From positions 16,372,801-16,436,800 of the forward strand of contig OZ021722.1 in the NCBI GenBank assembly GCA_963978545.1: a DNA stretch of 64,000 bases, in the 5' to 3' direction. This DNA comes from Linyphia triangularis. Its lineage: Eukaryota; Arthropoda; Arachnida; Araneae; Linyphiidae. Each line of letters opens with the position of its first letter. The stretch's first letter is position 1. The notes beneath the pieces are model-generated. The model did not search any database and was not told the origin of the DNA. It saw only the letters and a list, made by a program, of their open reading frames with translations. Positions 26,170 to 39,559 of the stretch are shown here, in pieces. The translations under genes were made by a program, and so were the position numbers.

Positions 26170-26760
26170 AGTTTGAAACTTTGAATTTGAATAGGATTTT
26201 TATTAGAAACATTTTAAGGGAATGAAGGACGAAAGTAGACTTTTCAATACGATTTCCGAAAAAAAATTGAATACATCTATTTTCATAATTGACACAAGTT
26301 TTTCAGTGGATGATGGTTAATTTTGATGCAATTCGCGGATTTCCGCAAATTCGCGGATGAATCACATGTATGAAGACCACGTGACAAAGGCAACAGCATC
26401 GAAAACCGGTTTAACTATTCTTTAACCAAGTTAGTTCAGACTAAAACAAGTCATGAACTACAGTGGAAAAAGGACAGTGGGAAACGAGCGCACTAGGCAT
26501 TCTTTTTATGAAAAAAGGAAGTCGAACGAATGGCCTTGACACGTCAGTTGAATTAAATAAAATATTTTAAGGAATGAAGGAAAAGGCTGACTTTTCAAAA
26601 CGATTTCTGAATATTTTTTAAAACTTATCTAATCTAATTCCAAAATTTTAGCGGATAACGGGATTTTCAGCCGATGATGAATTCGCGGATTTCCGCTAAT
26701 TCACGTAAAAAAATTCGCGGATTTCCGCTAATTCGCGGAAGAATCACATGTATGTAATAA
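26170..26760. repeat. Direct repeat with TTCGCGGATTTCCGC motifs
   Basis: Two diverged units, about 26,200-26,380 and 26,565-26,755. Both start near 'aaggaatgaagga', pass 'gacttttcaa.acgatttc', and end with 'attcgcggatttccgc', 'attcgcgga' and 'gaatcacatgtatg'. In unit 2 the 'aattcgcggatttccgctaa' module is itself doubled. The motif is partly self-complementary (gcgga/tccgc). Not recognised as a named element. Confidence 0.7.
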
Positions 26761-28030
26761 GCTTGGATCACAGCAGGACCTAAATAATTTTCCAGTCCAA
26801 TAAAGAAAATGCTTGAGAAATATGAAATGTTACCAATGGTAATGTTTGAGTCTATTTCCAAATTGGTTCCCATTACTAAACAACCAATCGGCACTTAGCA
26901 AGGATCAGAAATTCTTACTGAATATTTGCGAAATACAAAAAGGAATTCGATCTGAAGCTCAGTTGAATAGTAATCTTGGTAAATTTTTTCTAACTAGGTG
27001 ATTGACCACTGGAAACAGAATCTTTTGAATCGAATCCCGACACCAACCTTAAGATTGGCAAATAGTATTGAAAAAGTAACACGGTGGAAAGGTTTCTTCG
27101 CTCATCCCGAAAACACGATTATCACTCGCTTGTGGATAATTGGCCACATATCAGGCGACTAGCCTTACGACAAATTATAATGGCAAAAAAAAAAGAGTCG
27201 ACACTAATAACAAATGATAGTGACAGGAAATTTCTTTCATATATCTTGCTTAACACTGCTGCAGGGGATTACACTGACTTAATTCACTGGCAGAATTGTA
27301 ATAAAACCAAACCTCAACTGACAAAAACAAAATCTAATACTTGGAACAGTTGGAGGGAATAGTGGCTATGGAAGATCATATTTCCAATCCTATTGCATAT
27401 TCAAGCAGTTGAAAGGACTAAAAATCGCAAAACAAGTCTCTTTAAATGGTTTGCGGATTCTACACTAGGCACGGGATGATATTGACCCAACACCATTCTC
27501 ATGAAATCGTGCCCAAATTTGAATCCAATTGTGATTTATAAGAGATATGGTGTTTTAAAGAAAGAAAACACAAAGTTTACTTTTTATTTCAACTTTAATA
27601 GTACAGCGATCATTGTAGCTTATTATATTTACGAAATTTTGAATTTTGACCCGAAATAAAGGACAATTAGCCACCTGATGATTACATTAGAAGTCCAATT
27701 ATTTTTTTACATGATAAACAACTAAACGCAAGTAATTGAAACGTGCTACGTTGTTTCTCTGGGGGGAAATTTTCCAAATCAACTATTTTACAAAAATGTC
27801 CAAAAAGTGCAAAATTGCGAATATAACATAAGTGGCGCGGACGCCTGGAGACATAAACTAAAAGTTTTCTTATTTTTAATCCAAATTACAATGTTTTAGG
27901 GAAATTTTTAAGTACATTTGTTTAAAAAAAGCTCTTTTTTCTTCTTGACCCAGCCTAATGTATGCGCTGCAGGAGAGAAGAAGAACTAGAAAACATTTAA
28001 TTCCTTTTTTTTTTCAAAATTATTAAACAG
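26761..28030. other. Unassigned stretch
   Basis: A 92-codon frame at 27,084-27,362 looks moderately protein-like but has no motif I know and no conserved neighbour. Nothing else is recognised. Confidence 0.4.
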
Positions 28031-28039
28031 AATGAGACT

Positions 28040-28300
28040 AAAGATTTGATGAGACGAGATGTCACAATCTTAAATTGTTTAAATAGCAGCTACAGAAAGC
28101 AGAACACATTACTTTCAACGATAGGGTGATTGAAGAATGGAATTGTTTGCCTGCGGATAGTGAATTCAATTGTGGTAAGTGTTAAGAGGAATTTAGATAA
28201 TTTACTGGGGGGATAGTCAAAGGCCATTGATTACTTTTAGCTGGACCAATCTTGCTGAGCATCGTATTTGAAGTTGGTAGACTTCTTTTGTATTTGTAAC
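28040..28300 (+). pseudogene. LINE reverse-transcriptase C-terminal relic
   Basis: Across one frameshift the plus strand reads 'DVTILNCLNSSYRKQ' and then 'HITFNDRVIEEWNCLPADS', followed by stops. The second block resembles the 'RVI..WN.LP' motif near the C-terminus of CR1/L2/Jockey-type LINE reverse transcriptases. Only a short stretch survives, with no 3' tail or target-site duplication that I can find. Confidence 0.6.
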
Positions 28301-28329
28301 TAAGTTTTCCTCATAACTTAAACATATAA

Positions 28330-29569
28330 GCAACTTTATAGTGAGATTGAGATGTACAGCTTTTGGCCAGGGGCAAGGGGAATGCCCATAAAGGGTGACG
28401 ATTTTGATACTGATTTTTCTTCCTAACCCCCAAAATTATAATTTTTTTTAAATATTCATAAAGTTTTAATGAAATAAAAAATAAAAAGGGTGCTGACTGA
28501 GACTAATAAATGTCCAAATAGTTGTATAAACATTTATTTTGTTTAAAAAATAATTATTTTTCTTTATTCGATGAAATTCGAACCAAACAATTACAACTTT
28601 AATAGAGTTTAATTTTTAAATAAATTGGTAACTTTTATTTGAGAATAATGTTCTTGCCAAGTGCTGAATAATGCTTAAAATATTAGGAACATTTGCTTGT
28701 TGGAAAGTGTAATTAGCAGATGAAGCTATAATATTTCAAACGTACATCCTAGCTCCTTTGAAAAGCGCAATTCACAATATTTTATTTACAAACGGGGATG
28801 CATACAAAAGGCATGTACAACTGCATAACTAATCTTGACAATATGATAATGCAGCATGGTGAACTTATACTTTAATTCATTCATCACTTATCTATAAAAT
28901 TTGAAATCTTAATTATGAAATTGCGAAAAAATGGTAAATAAATGTAGCATATAGAAATTAGGGATGCCGCAAGATTATCAATGTATTCATTTAATTTCAA
29001 ATTAAAGAATTATCATTTTCACAAAACTTCAACCGTAATGTTTACGGAACTACTACTAGTTGCTGCAGCTATACAAGTTTATGTTCTCCAAAGGGCAATA
29101 AGCAAACGCAATGTTGTAAAATATTACAAAATATAGTTATTTGAGAACAACTTCAGAAAGCAGCAAAAGCTGAAAGCAAGTGATTTCAGACAATACAATT
29201 AATATTGCATACTGTAGAATACATTAAGAGTATTTCACTCAACTTTTTAAACATTTTTTTTCTGCATAATTTATAATCATGTAGGGCCTAACTGTATGTA
29301 GGGCCTTATTTAAGGCGCCTTTCCATCCACTTTCCACGGGTCCTTTTTTTTTAATTATTAAATAAAAAAAATTATGTTCACCTCTACTTGTGTAACAATA
29401 ACTTAAATTCTTAATTTTATTTATACTGTCATTAACATAGAATATTTTATTACTGAAGGTGTTGTATTCTAACTCTGTAAACTGTAAAAATTACTGAACA
29501 CAATTATACTGCTTTAGTGGAACATATTTATTAAAAGAAAACAATGAGGATCAAATTTGATTTCGGTTG
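28330..29569. other. Unassigned AT-rich stretch
   Basis: No feature recognised. Confidence 0.4.
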
Positions 29570-31547
29570 CTCTAGAGCAGGGGTCGGCAACCTGCGGCTC
29601 TTTTGATGGTAAAGTTGTAGCTCTCCAGTTACATACGAAAAAATTCATAATTTATAATCAAAATCCTTAAAAAATAAGTAAATATATTTTTAATTACCTA
29701 ACTTCTCAATAGCTTCAATTTTCATAATCGCTAATTCTCATTTGCCCCGAAAAACTCGACCACACAATAAGTCAAATTTGGAGAGACTTAACGACAGGAC
29801 ATACCCAGTTTGTTGATAAATATCCAATCGGTGACGCACGAAAAAAAGTTGTTAAAGATCTCAAAAAAAAAATCAAGTTCCATGCTATGTAACTGGACGC
29901 AATCTTCCAATAATGTAAATCTGGCAAGCTTTGCAGTATCATTAGAAAATGCAAAAAGAGGAAAACCATTCACAGATAGCGAGTACGTCAATGATTGTTT
30001 TATACGTGCATCTGAAGAACTGTTTTGGGATTTAAAAACAAAGCAGAAAAAAAAATCAAAGATTTGTCATTATCTACTAAATCAGTACGAGATAGAACTT
30101 CTAAAATGTCTTCAAGTGTAACACATAAGCAAGTGGAAGAGATTCAACTGGCATCTACCTTATCACTTGCTACGAGTCTTGCGACATAAAAAAGACAGCA
30201 CGTCGTCCCAAGGTCCAAAAGAAGAACTGCTAGGATTGCTACTGCCCTCAGGGAGAGCAAACTTGTGGAGAAGATATAGCAAATGCTGTGCAAAAATGCC
30301 TGAAAGACAATGGAATAGATATAAATAAAATTGTTTCTATAGCAACTGACGGAGTCAGAAGTATGACAGAAATACACAGAGGGTTAACATCAATTCTTCA
30401 GGAAAAAAAATAAACCACGAAATTCTAACGTTTCACTGCATAATTCATCAAGAAGTGCTTTGCGCCGAAACATTTCCTGCCGAAATAGTCGAGGTCACAA
30501 AGATAGCCAGTTTTCTGACCTACTTCTGCACAATAGAGTGTGATGGCTTTCCAGACGTTATTGCAACGTTTTGCTTTGTGCTTGACTGAAACAACTCAAT
30601 GAAAAAAGCATTGACCAACCCAAATTGGAAGAAGACAAATAGCTGCAAAAATTCTACTTCATGGTAGATACCACAATGAAACTAAATTAACTAAATCTAA
30701 AACTGCAAGGAAAGGGCTAATCAGCCTACGCCTTGCTTGAAGAGCTAGTTTGTTTTGAAAAAAAATTACTTTTTGTTGAAGACACGGAGAGCGGTAAATT
30801 ACTTCATTTTAAAAATCTGAAGCAATATCGCTATGAGACCAATGCAACTATTGACATGAATTACTACAATATAGCTTTAAAAAATATGAAGGATGAATTT
30901 GCTGAGAGATTCGTGCAATTCAAAACAACAAAAAAGTACTCTCGCGTCTACAGTAAATCCTCGACACAAATGAGATTAACATTGAGCCATTGGGAATTGA
31001 TGCTGGATAGCTTCAAATGCAATTGCTGGATTTGGAAACCAAAGACTTGTGGAGTGGCAAGTTCACAGAACTCAAGAGCAAGTCCAGAAATACATGCACA
31101 TCAGGCAGCACAAGTGGACAGCTCTAAAAGAAATTCTGCGAATTGAGACCCTCATATTCGGCGCATGAAATAGTCTTCCAGAATGCTACAGTAAGGTGAA
31201 GAAATTGGCATATGCAGTGCTGACGATCTTCGTGTCGACATATTCGTGCGAGCAAGCGTTCTCTTGCATGAATATAATAAAAAGTAAAGTTAGAAATCAA
31301 CTAACAAATAAAAATCTAGAGTCGTGCTTGAAACTTAAAACAACAAGTTATAAGCCAGATTTAATTTTATATGAATAAATAAATATTACTCAATATTTAA
31401 AGCCTTTTATTTTAAATCAAATATATAAAAGCAAATATTATAATATTGAAACGAAAATTTTTAGTGGCTCTTTAAAAATTAGGAAATTTTATAAATTGTA
31501 ACTTTTGGCTCTTCCGTTTCAATAGGTTGCCGACCCCTGGTCTAGGG
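29570..31547 (+). mobile_element. hAT transposon, decayed, 1.96 kb
   Basis: Element 29,578-31,539. The left end CAGGGGTCGGCAACCTGCGG matches the right end when reverse-complemented (CAGGGGTCGGCAACCTATTG), and both ends carry 'gctctt/agagcc' just inside. The flanking 8-mers ctctagag and gtctaggg agree at six of eight positions, as expected for an aged 8-bp hAT target-site duplication. It carries one transposase gene on the plus strand, broken in several places. Confidence 0.92.
29810..31378 (+). pseudogene. Broken hAT transposase (GTF2IRD2-like clade)
   Basis: Three main open pieces (29,810-30,121; 30,733-31,146; 31,196-31,378), plus shorter frames between them, match the hAT lineage that gave rise to vertebrate GTF2IRD2-like proteins. 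Seen motifs are 'WTQSSNNVNLASFAVSLE', 'KIVSIATDGVRSM' (with the catalytic Asp in the T-D-G context), 'HEILTFHCIIHQEVLCAE', '[20 protein letters not shown]' and the C-terminal dimerisation region 'STYSCEQAFSCMNIIKSK' ending near 'LESCLKLKTTSY'. Frameshifts and stops, for example after 30,121 and near 31,146, prevent a working protein. I see no intact BED zinc finger at the N-terminus. Confidence 0.9.
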
Positions 31548-31933
31548 CCTACAGAAGAATCCTAATTATTTGATTAGCAACAAATAAGGGCTTATGATGT
31601 TTTATTCAATTAGCATTAGTGTGCAGAAAGAAATGCAAAATACCTTCAACAGCAGTTTCATAAAATGCAGTTTGTACAGAATGCCACAGTCGAATCAAAT
31701 GTAATAAGAAATAATTTTTCCTACAGTCAATTTTATTTTCAAAAGTATACCAAAACAACTTTCAGTATTCACTTTTTAGGAGAAAGATTTGTGCAATTTT
31801 AGAAACTTGTAACGAGGCAAGGATATTGATATGGAAATTGATTTTGGGAAGGGAGAGAAATAATATCACCACCATTTTAAATGTGTATGTTATGACCATG
31901 AACTACAAAATAAAAACACAAAAATTATGTTTC

Positions 31934-32331
31934 CATTACAGGGTGGCTACAAAATTCAAGGGGAAAAATTCCCCGATACATTTCTAAGAAATTCTATGAT
32001 TTTACAGCAAACTTTTTATAAATTTTTCCCAATTTTTCCAGATGTGTAGACTCTGATCAAATAGAGCATGTATGCTAAAGAGAAAAAATTCCATTTTTTT
32101 TTAAATAGTTTTGGTGGTAATGAAGAGTTTAAATTATTCCATAACATTAAATTCTAGTGATTACCACCACAATTATCTGGGCAAGTGGCGCCAAAATATG
32201 GATGAATATGAAAACATGCGTTCAAAACAAAGAAAATTTCCCCGATTTTCGAGAGATTTTAAAAACGTCCCTAATTTTTTCCAGAATCAAAAAGCTTCCT
32301 GACATTTCCCTGATTTCCTGGATCTGTATTG
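31934..32331. mobile_element. CAGGG-ended MITE, family N1 copy 3, degraded
   Basis: Element about 31,939-32,326, homologous to the copies at 9181 and 12,759 ('catgtatgctaaagaga', 'taacattaaattctagtgat'). The right end is mutated (ctggatctg instead of a ccactctg-like end) and the flanking pentamers catta and tattg match only in part, so this is the oldest of the three. Confidence 0.75.
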
Positions 32332-34830
32332 AGTAGTTTTTAGACTTCAGATACCAGAGGTTAAAGTGAAGTATGATAATGCAGTAACAGAAACACTTAA
32401 TGCATCTGCTCTTCGGCCATGTTACCGAGAAGAGGCTTCATTAACACTTTATTTACACGCAAAACATGCTTGGAAAATTAGCTACAAGAATGTAATCATA
32501 TATGCAGAGAGTTAATTCAAATGTATTTATTGTGCTTTTGCACAAGGGGACTCTGAAGTATTTATCATTTGTGATTCAATATCAACTGTGAACATCAAAG
32601 ACAGATAAACTTGGCAAGTGCTTGTAACGATATTTACATTTACTGAAATTCCTTCAAGTGTAATTTTGTCGATAAGTCCAAAATTGGAGAAATGTGTGTG
32701 TTCAGGAAGTGTCATTGCTGAGCATATTTGACTAAATTATATTCCAGTAAATGAATATTAAGGACATTAATCGAGGAACTAGTGTTTACAAAAGAAATTT
32801 CCTCATTTTGGTTGTAGAAGCAATGTCAGGGTCACGAATTTAAAAGACAATAAAGCTTTATGAAATTAGCTCAACTACACTTTCTTAAATAGAAGGCAAG
32901 ATTTTAAAATTTAGATTTTAAATGTATTTTAATCCCAGCCCATCTTCCTTGGCTAGTCACTCATGGCTATGTCTCAAGTTGGAAGACGCGACATATTTTA
33001 CAGCAGATGCTTCTTTACATAATGCAGTAACAGATTGAGGCAGTAAGAACACAGTGAACAGTAAATAAGGTGATACACATATGAATAATTTCACTTTCGA
33101 AAGCAATGTAAAAAATGATGTGGCATGATTTTTAATTTTTTTTTATGCAAAAAATTGAAACCACAGCCTCTTAAGCCAAAAGTTAAGGTAGTAGTCTGGT
33201 AACTTGCAAGGTTTTTTTTAAATATTTACTTTCCCATAAAAAAAATTCGATCAAAATACAATGGATTTGTTTATTTTGTATGTTATTATTGGCATCTAAT
33301 GGATACAAAAAAAGACATTTGACTTAGAAATGTTTTAGTATTATTTTTATTCATCAAAGTCGAGGCCTAAAAAAAAGGTACGTGGATGGCCCCAGTGATT
33401 TCGACTTTTACAAGCAACTGAAGTAAAAAAAAAATCTAATTGATTATCAATCTATAGAAATGTTGTTCTCGTTGGAACTAGTATTATTACATTTTATCTG
33501 AAAATAACAAAATGGTAGACTTCGAAAAATAAAAGTGATATTTTCCAGGCACAAATCGGGCTATAAAATGAAAAGTTAGAGATGGAAAAAAAAAAGATAC
33601 TATTCCAGACAAGAACTACTAATGTGAAAAATAACGTAAAATTTTCAAAGCAAACGGTCAGATAAAAAAAAAAAATTTAACTGGGCCGAATAGGGCTGAC
33701 CAAAAAAACGTGTTTAAAGTTTCAAGAACACGCTGAACAACAACGAGGACCCCCCCCCCCTCCCCTCTCAAATATTCATTGCAACTTCAACAATATTTCG
33801 AATTTCGGTTTAAAATTTTTACAATGTACTCTCAATATGTTTTACTTTCGAATTAAGTAAAAAAAAAAAAAAATCCAATATTTTTTCAACCAAGTTGCCA
33901 GTCTACTTAACCTTTGGGTTTCTCTCTTTAACATTAACTGCAACGTGATTCGGAACAGCATGAAAAATATATATATATATACACAAGCAACTTTTTTTTA
34001 ACACTTTAGGGTTGATCCTCAAAGAAGTTTCCAAGTCAAAAATATGTTCGAAAACGATCTTATCACACTCGATTTTTACATTAATAGTGTTCGACATCAC
34101 CCTTATTTATGGTACCTTTCTGAGAATATTTCTGTACATGCAACTGCTCTTTCACCCAGCAAAGGTATCTGTTCAGATATCCTCTTTTGGAGAAGAACTT
34201 CCATGGTTCGTACACTTGAAGGAGAAAAAATTTCGAGCGCTTTTTTAGCACTTTTCAAGGATGCGTTATCAACATAAATAAATTTTAAAAATTCCATTTT
34301 TTTTTTTTTATTGGCAAACGGTGCATGTTCAAATCGAGTAAATACGAAAAAAAAATGTTTTTTTAGGTTTCAATAAAAGAAAATTTTAAGGTTACAATTA
34401 AAAAAAAAACTTCTAATATATATATGTCAGAAGCAGTACTGTGTCCTATAAAAACAGAAGTGAAGTAGATAGTACTCACTTTGTAATTACGCCAATATCG
34501 GATGTGAACATCCATTTGATTGTCTTGTTTCATCATATTGAGACTTTCGTCAAATAATACAAAAATCTTATTGATTAAACTGTCTTCCTATCTACTCTAA
34601 TGGCTTGATTACAAATACTGTATAACATGCAATTTTTTTTTTCTCCACATGAAAATTTAGAATTTAGATGCAATCACGCCATCGGCGAACATGCAGTTAC
34701 ATAATTTATCAACGTTTTCATTTAATTTATAAGAGCCATGATTTTTTATGATTTTCAATGTCCATTGTATTTCAGTACCTAAAACATCGTTTTCAATTAC
34801 ATGGGCCTCCTTTGTCACTTTGTTGACCAA
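32332..34830. other. Unassigned stretch
   Basis: A C-run at 33,750-33,760 and a TA microsatellite near 33,967 are present. Overlapping frames around 33,903-34,297 on both strands have no recognised domain. Confidence 0.4.
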
Positions 34831-34834
34831 AATT

Positions 34835-35000
34835 TTTTCGAGATTCTATATTTTTAGAAAATAAAATTCAAGCACTTTAAACATATATTTACATAATTAA
34901 TTCAAGGTTTTCAAGCACTTAAAAATGAAAGATTTTTTTTCCAAGCACTTTTTAAGGTTTTTTAAAAACGTACGAACCATGGTAGCCGTTCCCCAAACAT
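34835..35000. repeat. Fragment resembling the 'caagcactttt' repeat of the N2 elements
   Basis: Repeated 'caagcacttt' and 'ttttaaggttttt' words and a 'cgaaccatggtag' end resemble the elements at 14.3 and 22.1 kb. Borders cannot be set. Confidence 0.4.
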
Positions 35001-35330
35001 TTCGGACATCACCATCTCCGATAGCATCAGGGAAAAAACAACCGAGACTTACTCGGCCCAGTTCCCAAACAAAGCCTCCCGATTCCCAAAACGTGCTTTG
35101 GAATTTGGCCGTAAATCCCAGAAACCACTCCCCCCCCCCCTTCTCCGACCCCCAAAATCGACGCACAGAACATTTTGGCACAGAGTTACGTCCAAGAGTG
35201 ACATCCTCCAAAACGATGCATTGGAAGCGGCAGTGGCGATCCTGAAGTCGGGAATTTGGAAATGCACAATTTAGATGATTTGACCTCGGTTTTATTTGCA
35301 TTGTATCTCAACACTGCAGTGAAGCACCAC
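35000..35330. other. GC-richer unassigned island
   Basis: Base composition jumps here relative to its surroundings, and overlapping frames of 72-134 codons occur on both strands (34,897-35,301, 34,925-35,245, 35,049-35,267). None shows a motif I know, and a C-run at 35,130-35,140 interrupts the region. It could be an old exon, a transposon interior or chance; I do not call a gene. Confidence 0.35.
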
Positions 35331-37140
35331 AGTTAACTCTCCGCTGTTGTTGAATTGCGAATTCGAATGCAACAAGAACGAGGTTTGATTTTTTTTTTTT
35401 ACCCTAAACGATTTGAATGAAGGTGTTGATACATTTCTTAGAGAATTAAAATAAATATTAAATAACAAAACCTGCAGTCACGATCTATTTGAACTATAAA
35501 CAGCTTTTATGTAGTCAACGTCGGCTCAAGAAGCAGTTTGAAAATGTAGGATGATGCCACATGTGCTTTATCAAATCAACCAAATGAATGAAGCAAGAGT
35601 GAATGCACATTTTTTTTTATTAATATTTCAAATAACTTAATCTCAATTAAAAAAAAAAAATTAAACTAGTGAACTAATATAAAACAAAAGTTGGAAAATA
35701 ATAATTGGGGAAATGATATTTGTAAATCCGAAAAATTCTGGTTCTCGCACAGCCGGCGGAGTTAAAACCATAGGCGCTTTTTAAGAGAAAGCTAAAGAAC
35801 TTTTTAAATTCTGAAATTCAAGCATGTGATTTATACTCTAATATTTAACTGGAAAACTAGATTACAATTCTGCGAAACAAAAATTTGTCATTGACAAAAA
35901 AAAAAAAAAAAGAGAGAAATTATTGGTCCTTATGCTTTTATTAAAATGTGTACGTTTATTAAAAGTTTTACGTTTTTATTAAAATTGAGATTACGTTTTT
36001 ACTAAAATTTATTTCATTTGTATATTAAAATTTATCAAGTTTGCATCAAAATTAATTATGGTAGTATTAAAATTTATAGAGATTTCACTTTAAAAAGTTT
36101 CTTAATTATTAATGATTCTTTTAGTTTAATCTTAAAGCCAACATTGACTACAAAAAACTGTCTACTAATAGCATTGAAAGGTTTGAAATTATGGAGGCAC
36201 AAAAAGTCAATTATGTGGCCTATGAATATAAAAGTTACAAAATAGTAACAGAATTCAACAAATCCTGCATTCAGAAACAGATAGAAATGATTTGTTTAAC
36301 GTATTTAATGTAACTACACACTTAACACTTACTCACTACACACTTAAGTAGCAATAAATAACCATTGCTAACATTTGCATTATGATACCATTCAATAGGG
36401 TTACAAGTTGGAACCATTTTATTTTTTAAATAAATGCAAGCTAATTTGCTGCCGCTAGGTCCCAATAGTTGAAAAAATACAAATGTGTTCCACTCACCCA
36501 CAAATTTCCTGATGTTTGTCATCTTCAAACACTTACCCCAATTGAAGAGTTGATCTCAAGAGGAGCCAAGTTGTCCCACGTAGGAGAAACCTTCCATCGA
36601 GTAGTCAGATCTTCACAGTAGTCAGATCTTCACAGTACTGCATACTTGGACATACTGGACATAGGGCAAAGAAAAAAAAATGATCACCCATACTTTTTTT
36701 TATTTTTGGAACAAAACAAAAAAAAAAAAAAAAAAACTATGAAATAGTTGTAGTAAAGAATATTTTCACATTTTTTCATTTGGCGATTAGAAAACTGGCC
36801 AAAACTAAAAACACAGTAATAATTAAAATAAATTAAAATACAACTTAAAATAAAAGCCGTTGGCAGAAACAGCATATCATCCAGAAAAAAATATCAAACT
36901 TTTCAACAAAATTTCAACATAAAACACTGCTTGGGGGAAGAAATTTTTTTCACCATCATTTATCAAATTTTAATATTCGTTAAAAAAATAATTCAAATAA
37001 TTAATTTAAAATTTAATGTACTTCATTATTTAAATATTTATATTAATTATTAAATAGTTTTATTTATTAATTTTAATAATTGAATTGTTTTAGCCATTAG
37101 TTTAATTAAATTACACTATTCTATCTGCTATTTCTTAATT
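35331..37140. other. Unassigned AT-rich stretch
   Basis: A 17-bp direct repeat of 'agtagtcagatcttcac' occurs at about 36,597-36,634, and long A-runs lie near 35,898 and 36,719. No gene is recognised. Confidence 0.45.
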
Positions 37141-37142
37141 TG

Positions 37143-37323
37143 AGCGGTTTGTGCACTCAACGACCTATACTTGTGCACAATAACGGCTAATCAGGCCAGG
37201 ACCAACAGATTAACGGGATTCCGAACCACAACGAACATCCATGTTTAAACCGGGATTCGAACCTTTGGCATGCGAATCTCTATCTCCTTCAATCTTCTAT
37301 CTCCACAGTCATCAGGTGGGCTT
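37143..37323 (-). mobile_element. SINE-B copy 2
   Basis: Minus-strand copy with a recognisable tRNA-like head; box B is perfect (GGTTCGAATCC on the minus strand). The body words 'cgttgtggttcggaatccc' and 'tgattagccgttattgtgca' are present. Confidence 0.8.
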
Positions 37324-38230
37324 GCACTTTCGAGTGAACTTGGTTAACAATTCTGCAAATCTAAAATGCAAAACAAAGAATGTCAAAATGCATTGAAATC
37401 AATAAAATTAATGTGAAATTAGGAGCGATTCCTTAATATGCAAACTGAATATTTCAAATTAAAAAAAAAAAAAAATTGTACCTGGCCGGCTCATATTTAA
37501 AAAAAAAAAAAATCAAAACTCAATTTACATTGCCGAAACTACGGCAATAGATTTAGCACCTTTAAGACGAAGTCAAAAAAAAAAATAATCATCCTCCCAG
37601 TACAGCAAATCTCAAGTTCTCGCCCTTCAAAATCAAAATCTTAAGTCACCCAAACTCACACTGCCTCAATCGAATTTTTTTCATTACCTATCCTTAACAA
37701 TAGGTGTGCTAGTTAGGTTTAGTTGGTGTTTTATTGCGCAAGGGCTTCACTAGGGCCAAACAATTGCACGTTTTCTTAAAATTAAGATTCTTTAAATAGT
37801 GAGATTAAAAACAATCAAGGTATTAAAAGTGTAAGCTAGTTTGGGTATCGGCCCATTACGGAATCCCTGGTGATAATTTTGCAAATAAGATACCCAGCGG
37901 TAAAACGTGAAGATCAGATGCATTCCACGGATGGATTATGGGACATTCTACAAGTCCCAATTAAAAAAAAAACTTTCAAAACAAGAAATCTTTATGAAAA
38001 ATAAGCAAACATCTGGAAAAACAGAAAAAGATTACAACTATTATTAGTAAAACAGAAAAATTGCACGAATACAATGTATTTTGAAAGACTGGAACAAACA
38101 TCTAGTCCAATATCATACCTAGTAACCTCTCAATTTAAATTATAAGGGCTTGAAGAGTAAACTCCGGAAGACCCAAAGGATCCCCATTTGATAGCAGGAA
38201 AACCAAGAAGAAAAAAACGTTTGTTCAAAG
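37324..38230. other. Unassigned stretch
   Basis: No feature recognised; A-runs near 37,461 and 37,500. Confidence 0.4.
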
Positions 38231-38420
38231 GGAAAGTTGGTCGGTTTCAGATTACCTGGAGCCGTCAGCAACACGAGGGCTAAAATGCGCCAAAACATTC
38301 GTCATTTGACAAGCCAAAATACACTTACAAACACCAATGCCTTACACGAGACTCGAACCCGCAACCTAGTCTTGAAGCTAGCACACTAACCACTATACCA
38401 TTTGGTCGGCTAAGGGAAAA
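38225..38420 (-). mobile_element. SINE-A copy 5
   Basis: Minus-strand copy, element about 38,235-38,410, somewhat diverged. 'aagggaaa' at both sides (about 38,228 and 38,412) suggests a short target-site duplication. Confidence 0.85.
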
Positions 38421-38639
38421 TTGGATTCGGGTCAAAAATGTCTGATGAAATCTTCCTAGTGAGTGACTGTAGTTTTCCCCTTTATCCAGAGATGAACTCC
38501 CCAATGACTGGGGAATTCAAGGTCGAAGGTCGGGAACAGAAGAAAGGCCTTTTTTGGGGAGGTACCATGGTTCTTTTGGTTTAACTCGAGGCTAAGAATA
38601 CAAACACACCAAAAATCAATTAAAGTATTTTTTGACAGG

Positions 38640-39420
38640 TATATTTAACTTAATATAACCATATAATTGCTAAAATTAATAAATGATATTTTAAGAAACA
38701 GAAACATTTTCGATAATATAAAAAAGATAGAATTGTTTTAATATTCTATTACATGAGAAATTTATGTTTTTTTGGAATAACTTTTAGATTAATTTAGTTT
38801 GCTGATCTAATACAAAAAAAAAAGTTAAGAAAATTCTAAAATGAATTCAATTTAAATATTTGAAGTATAACATTCTTAAATTATGTATTATTTTGATCTA
38901 AGGATATGAAGAAGTATTATTTAATATAATCAAACTATAAATCGGATATAAAAAAAATTCTCATATCGTTCCATTTTTCAGTGTACAAGAATTCAATTTA
39001 CACATTATTCGTATCAAGTAAAATAAACGAAGATTGAGAATAAAAAAAAGAACATTACATGACGATAATTATTTATCAGAAGTTAAAATAGAAACGTATG
39101 AGATAAAGATTCGATAAAACTTTTAATGATTACTTTTGTAAAGTGAGAATTCCACACTAAGTAAATTCCAACTGCAAAATTCAGAAAATTCTAAAATGAC
39201 TCGGGTTCCTTATAATTTTTATGTACCGTTTCAAATATACTTAAAATATAAAATTCTTTAATTATGTATTATTTTGATCTAAAAATTTAAAGTATAATTT
39301 TTAAGTTAGTCAAACTAAAAATAGGTTTAAAAAATTCTAGGATCGTTCCATTATGTGAATTCCGTGCACACAATTTATTGTAATCAAGTAAAATAATCAA
39401 AGATTATTTATTATACAAGA
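38640..39420. repeat. Diverged direct duplication, period about 355 bp
   Basis: Units near 38,825-39,070 and 39,182-39,420 share 'agaaaattctaaaatga', 'attatgtattattttgatct', 'atcgttccatt' and 'atcaagtaaaata' in order. Very AT-rich; no coding content. Confidence 0.65.
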
Positions 39421-39559
39421 AAACGGATACAAATAAAAAAATTTAAATATAAAATTAGTTTGATTTTTACACGTAATGCTGGCCACTTTTTAAAGAAAGT
39501 TCTATTTTATAAAGAATATTCCAAGAAACAAAAAAAAAAGAACATTAGGATAAGATTAG

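Noticed and set aside
27084..27362. 92-codon plus-strand frame
   Set aside because: Composition is fairly protein-like but there is no motif, no neighbouring support and no splice evidence that I can judge.
34897..35301. 134-codon minus-strand frame in the GC-richer island
   Set aside because: No domain or homologue recognised, competing frames on both strands, and a homopolymer inside; listed only as an unexplained island.
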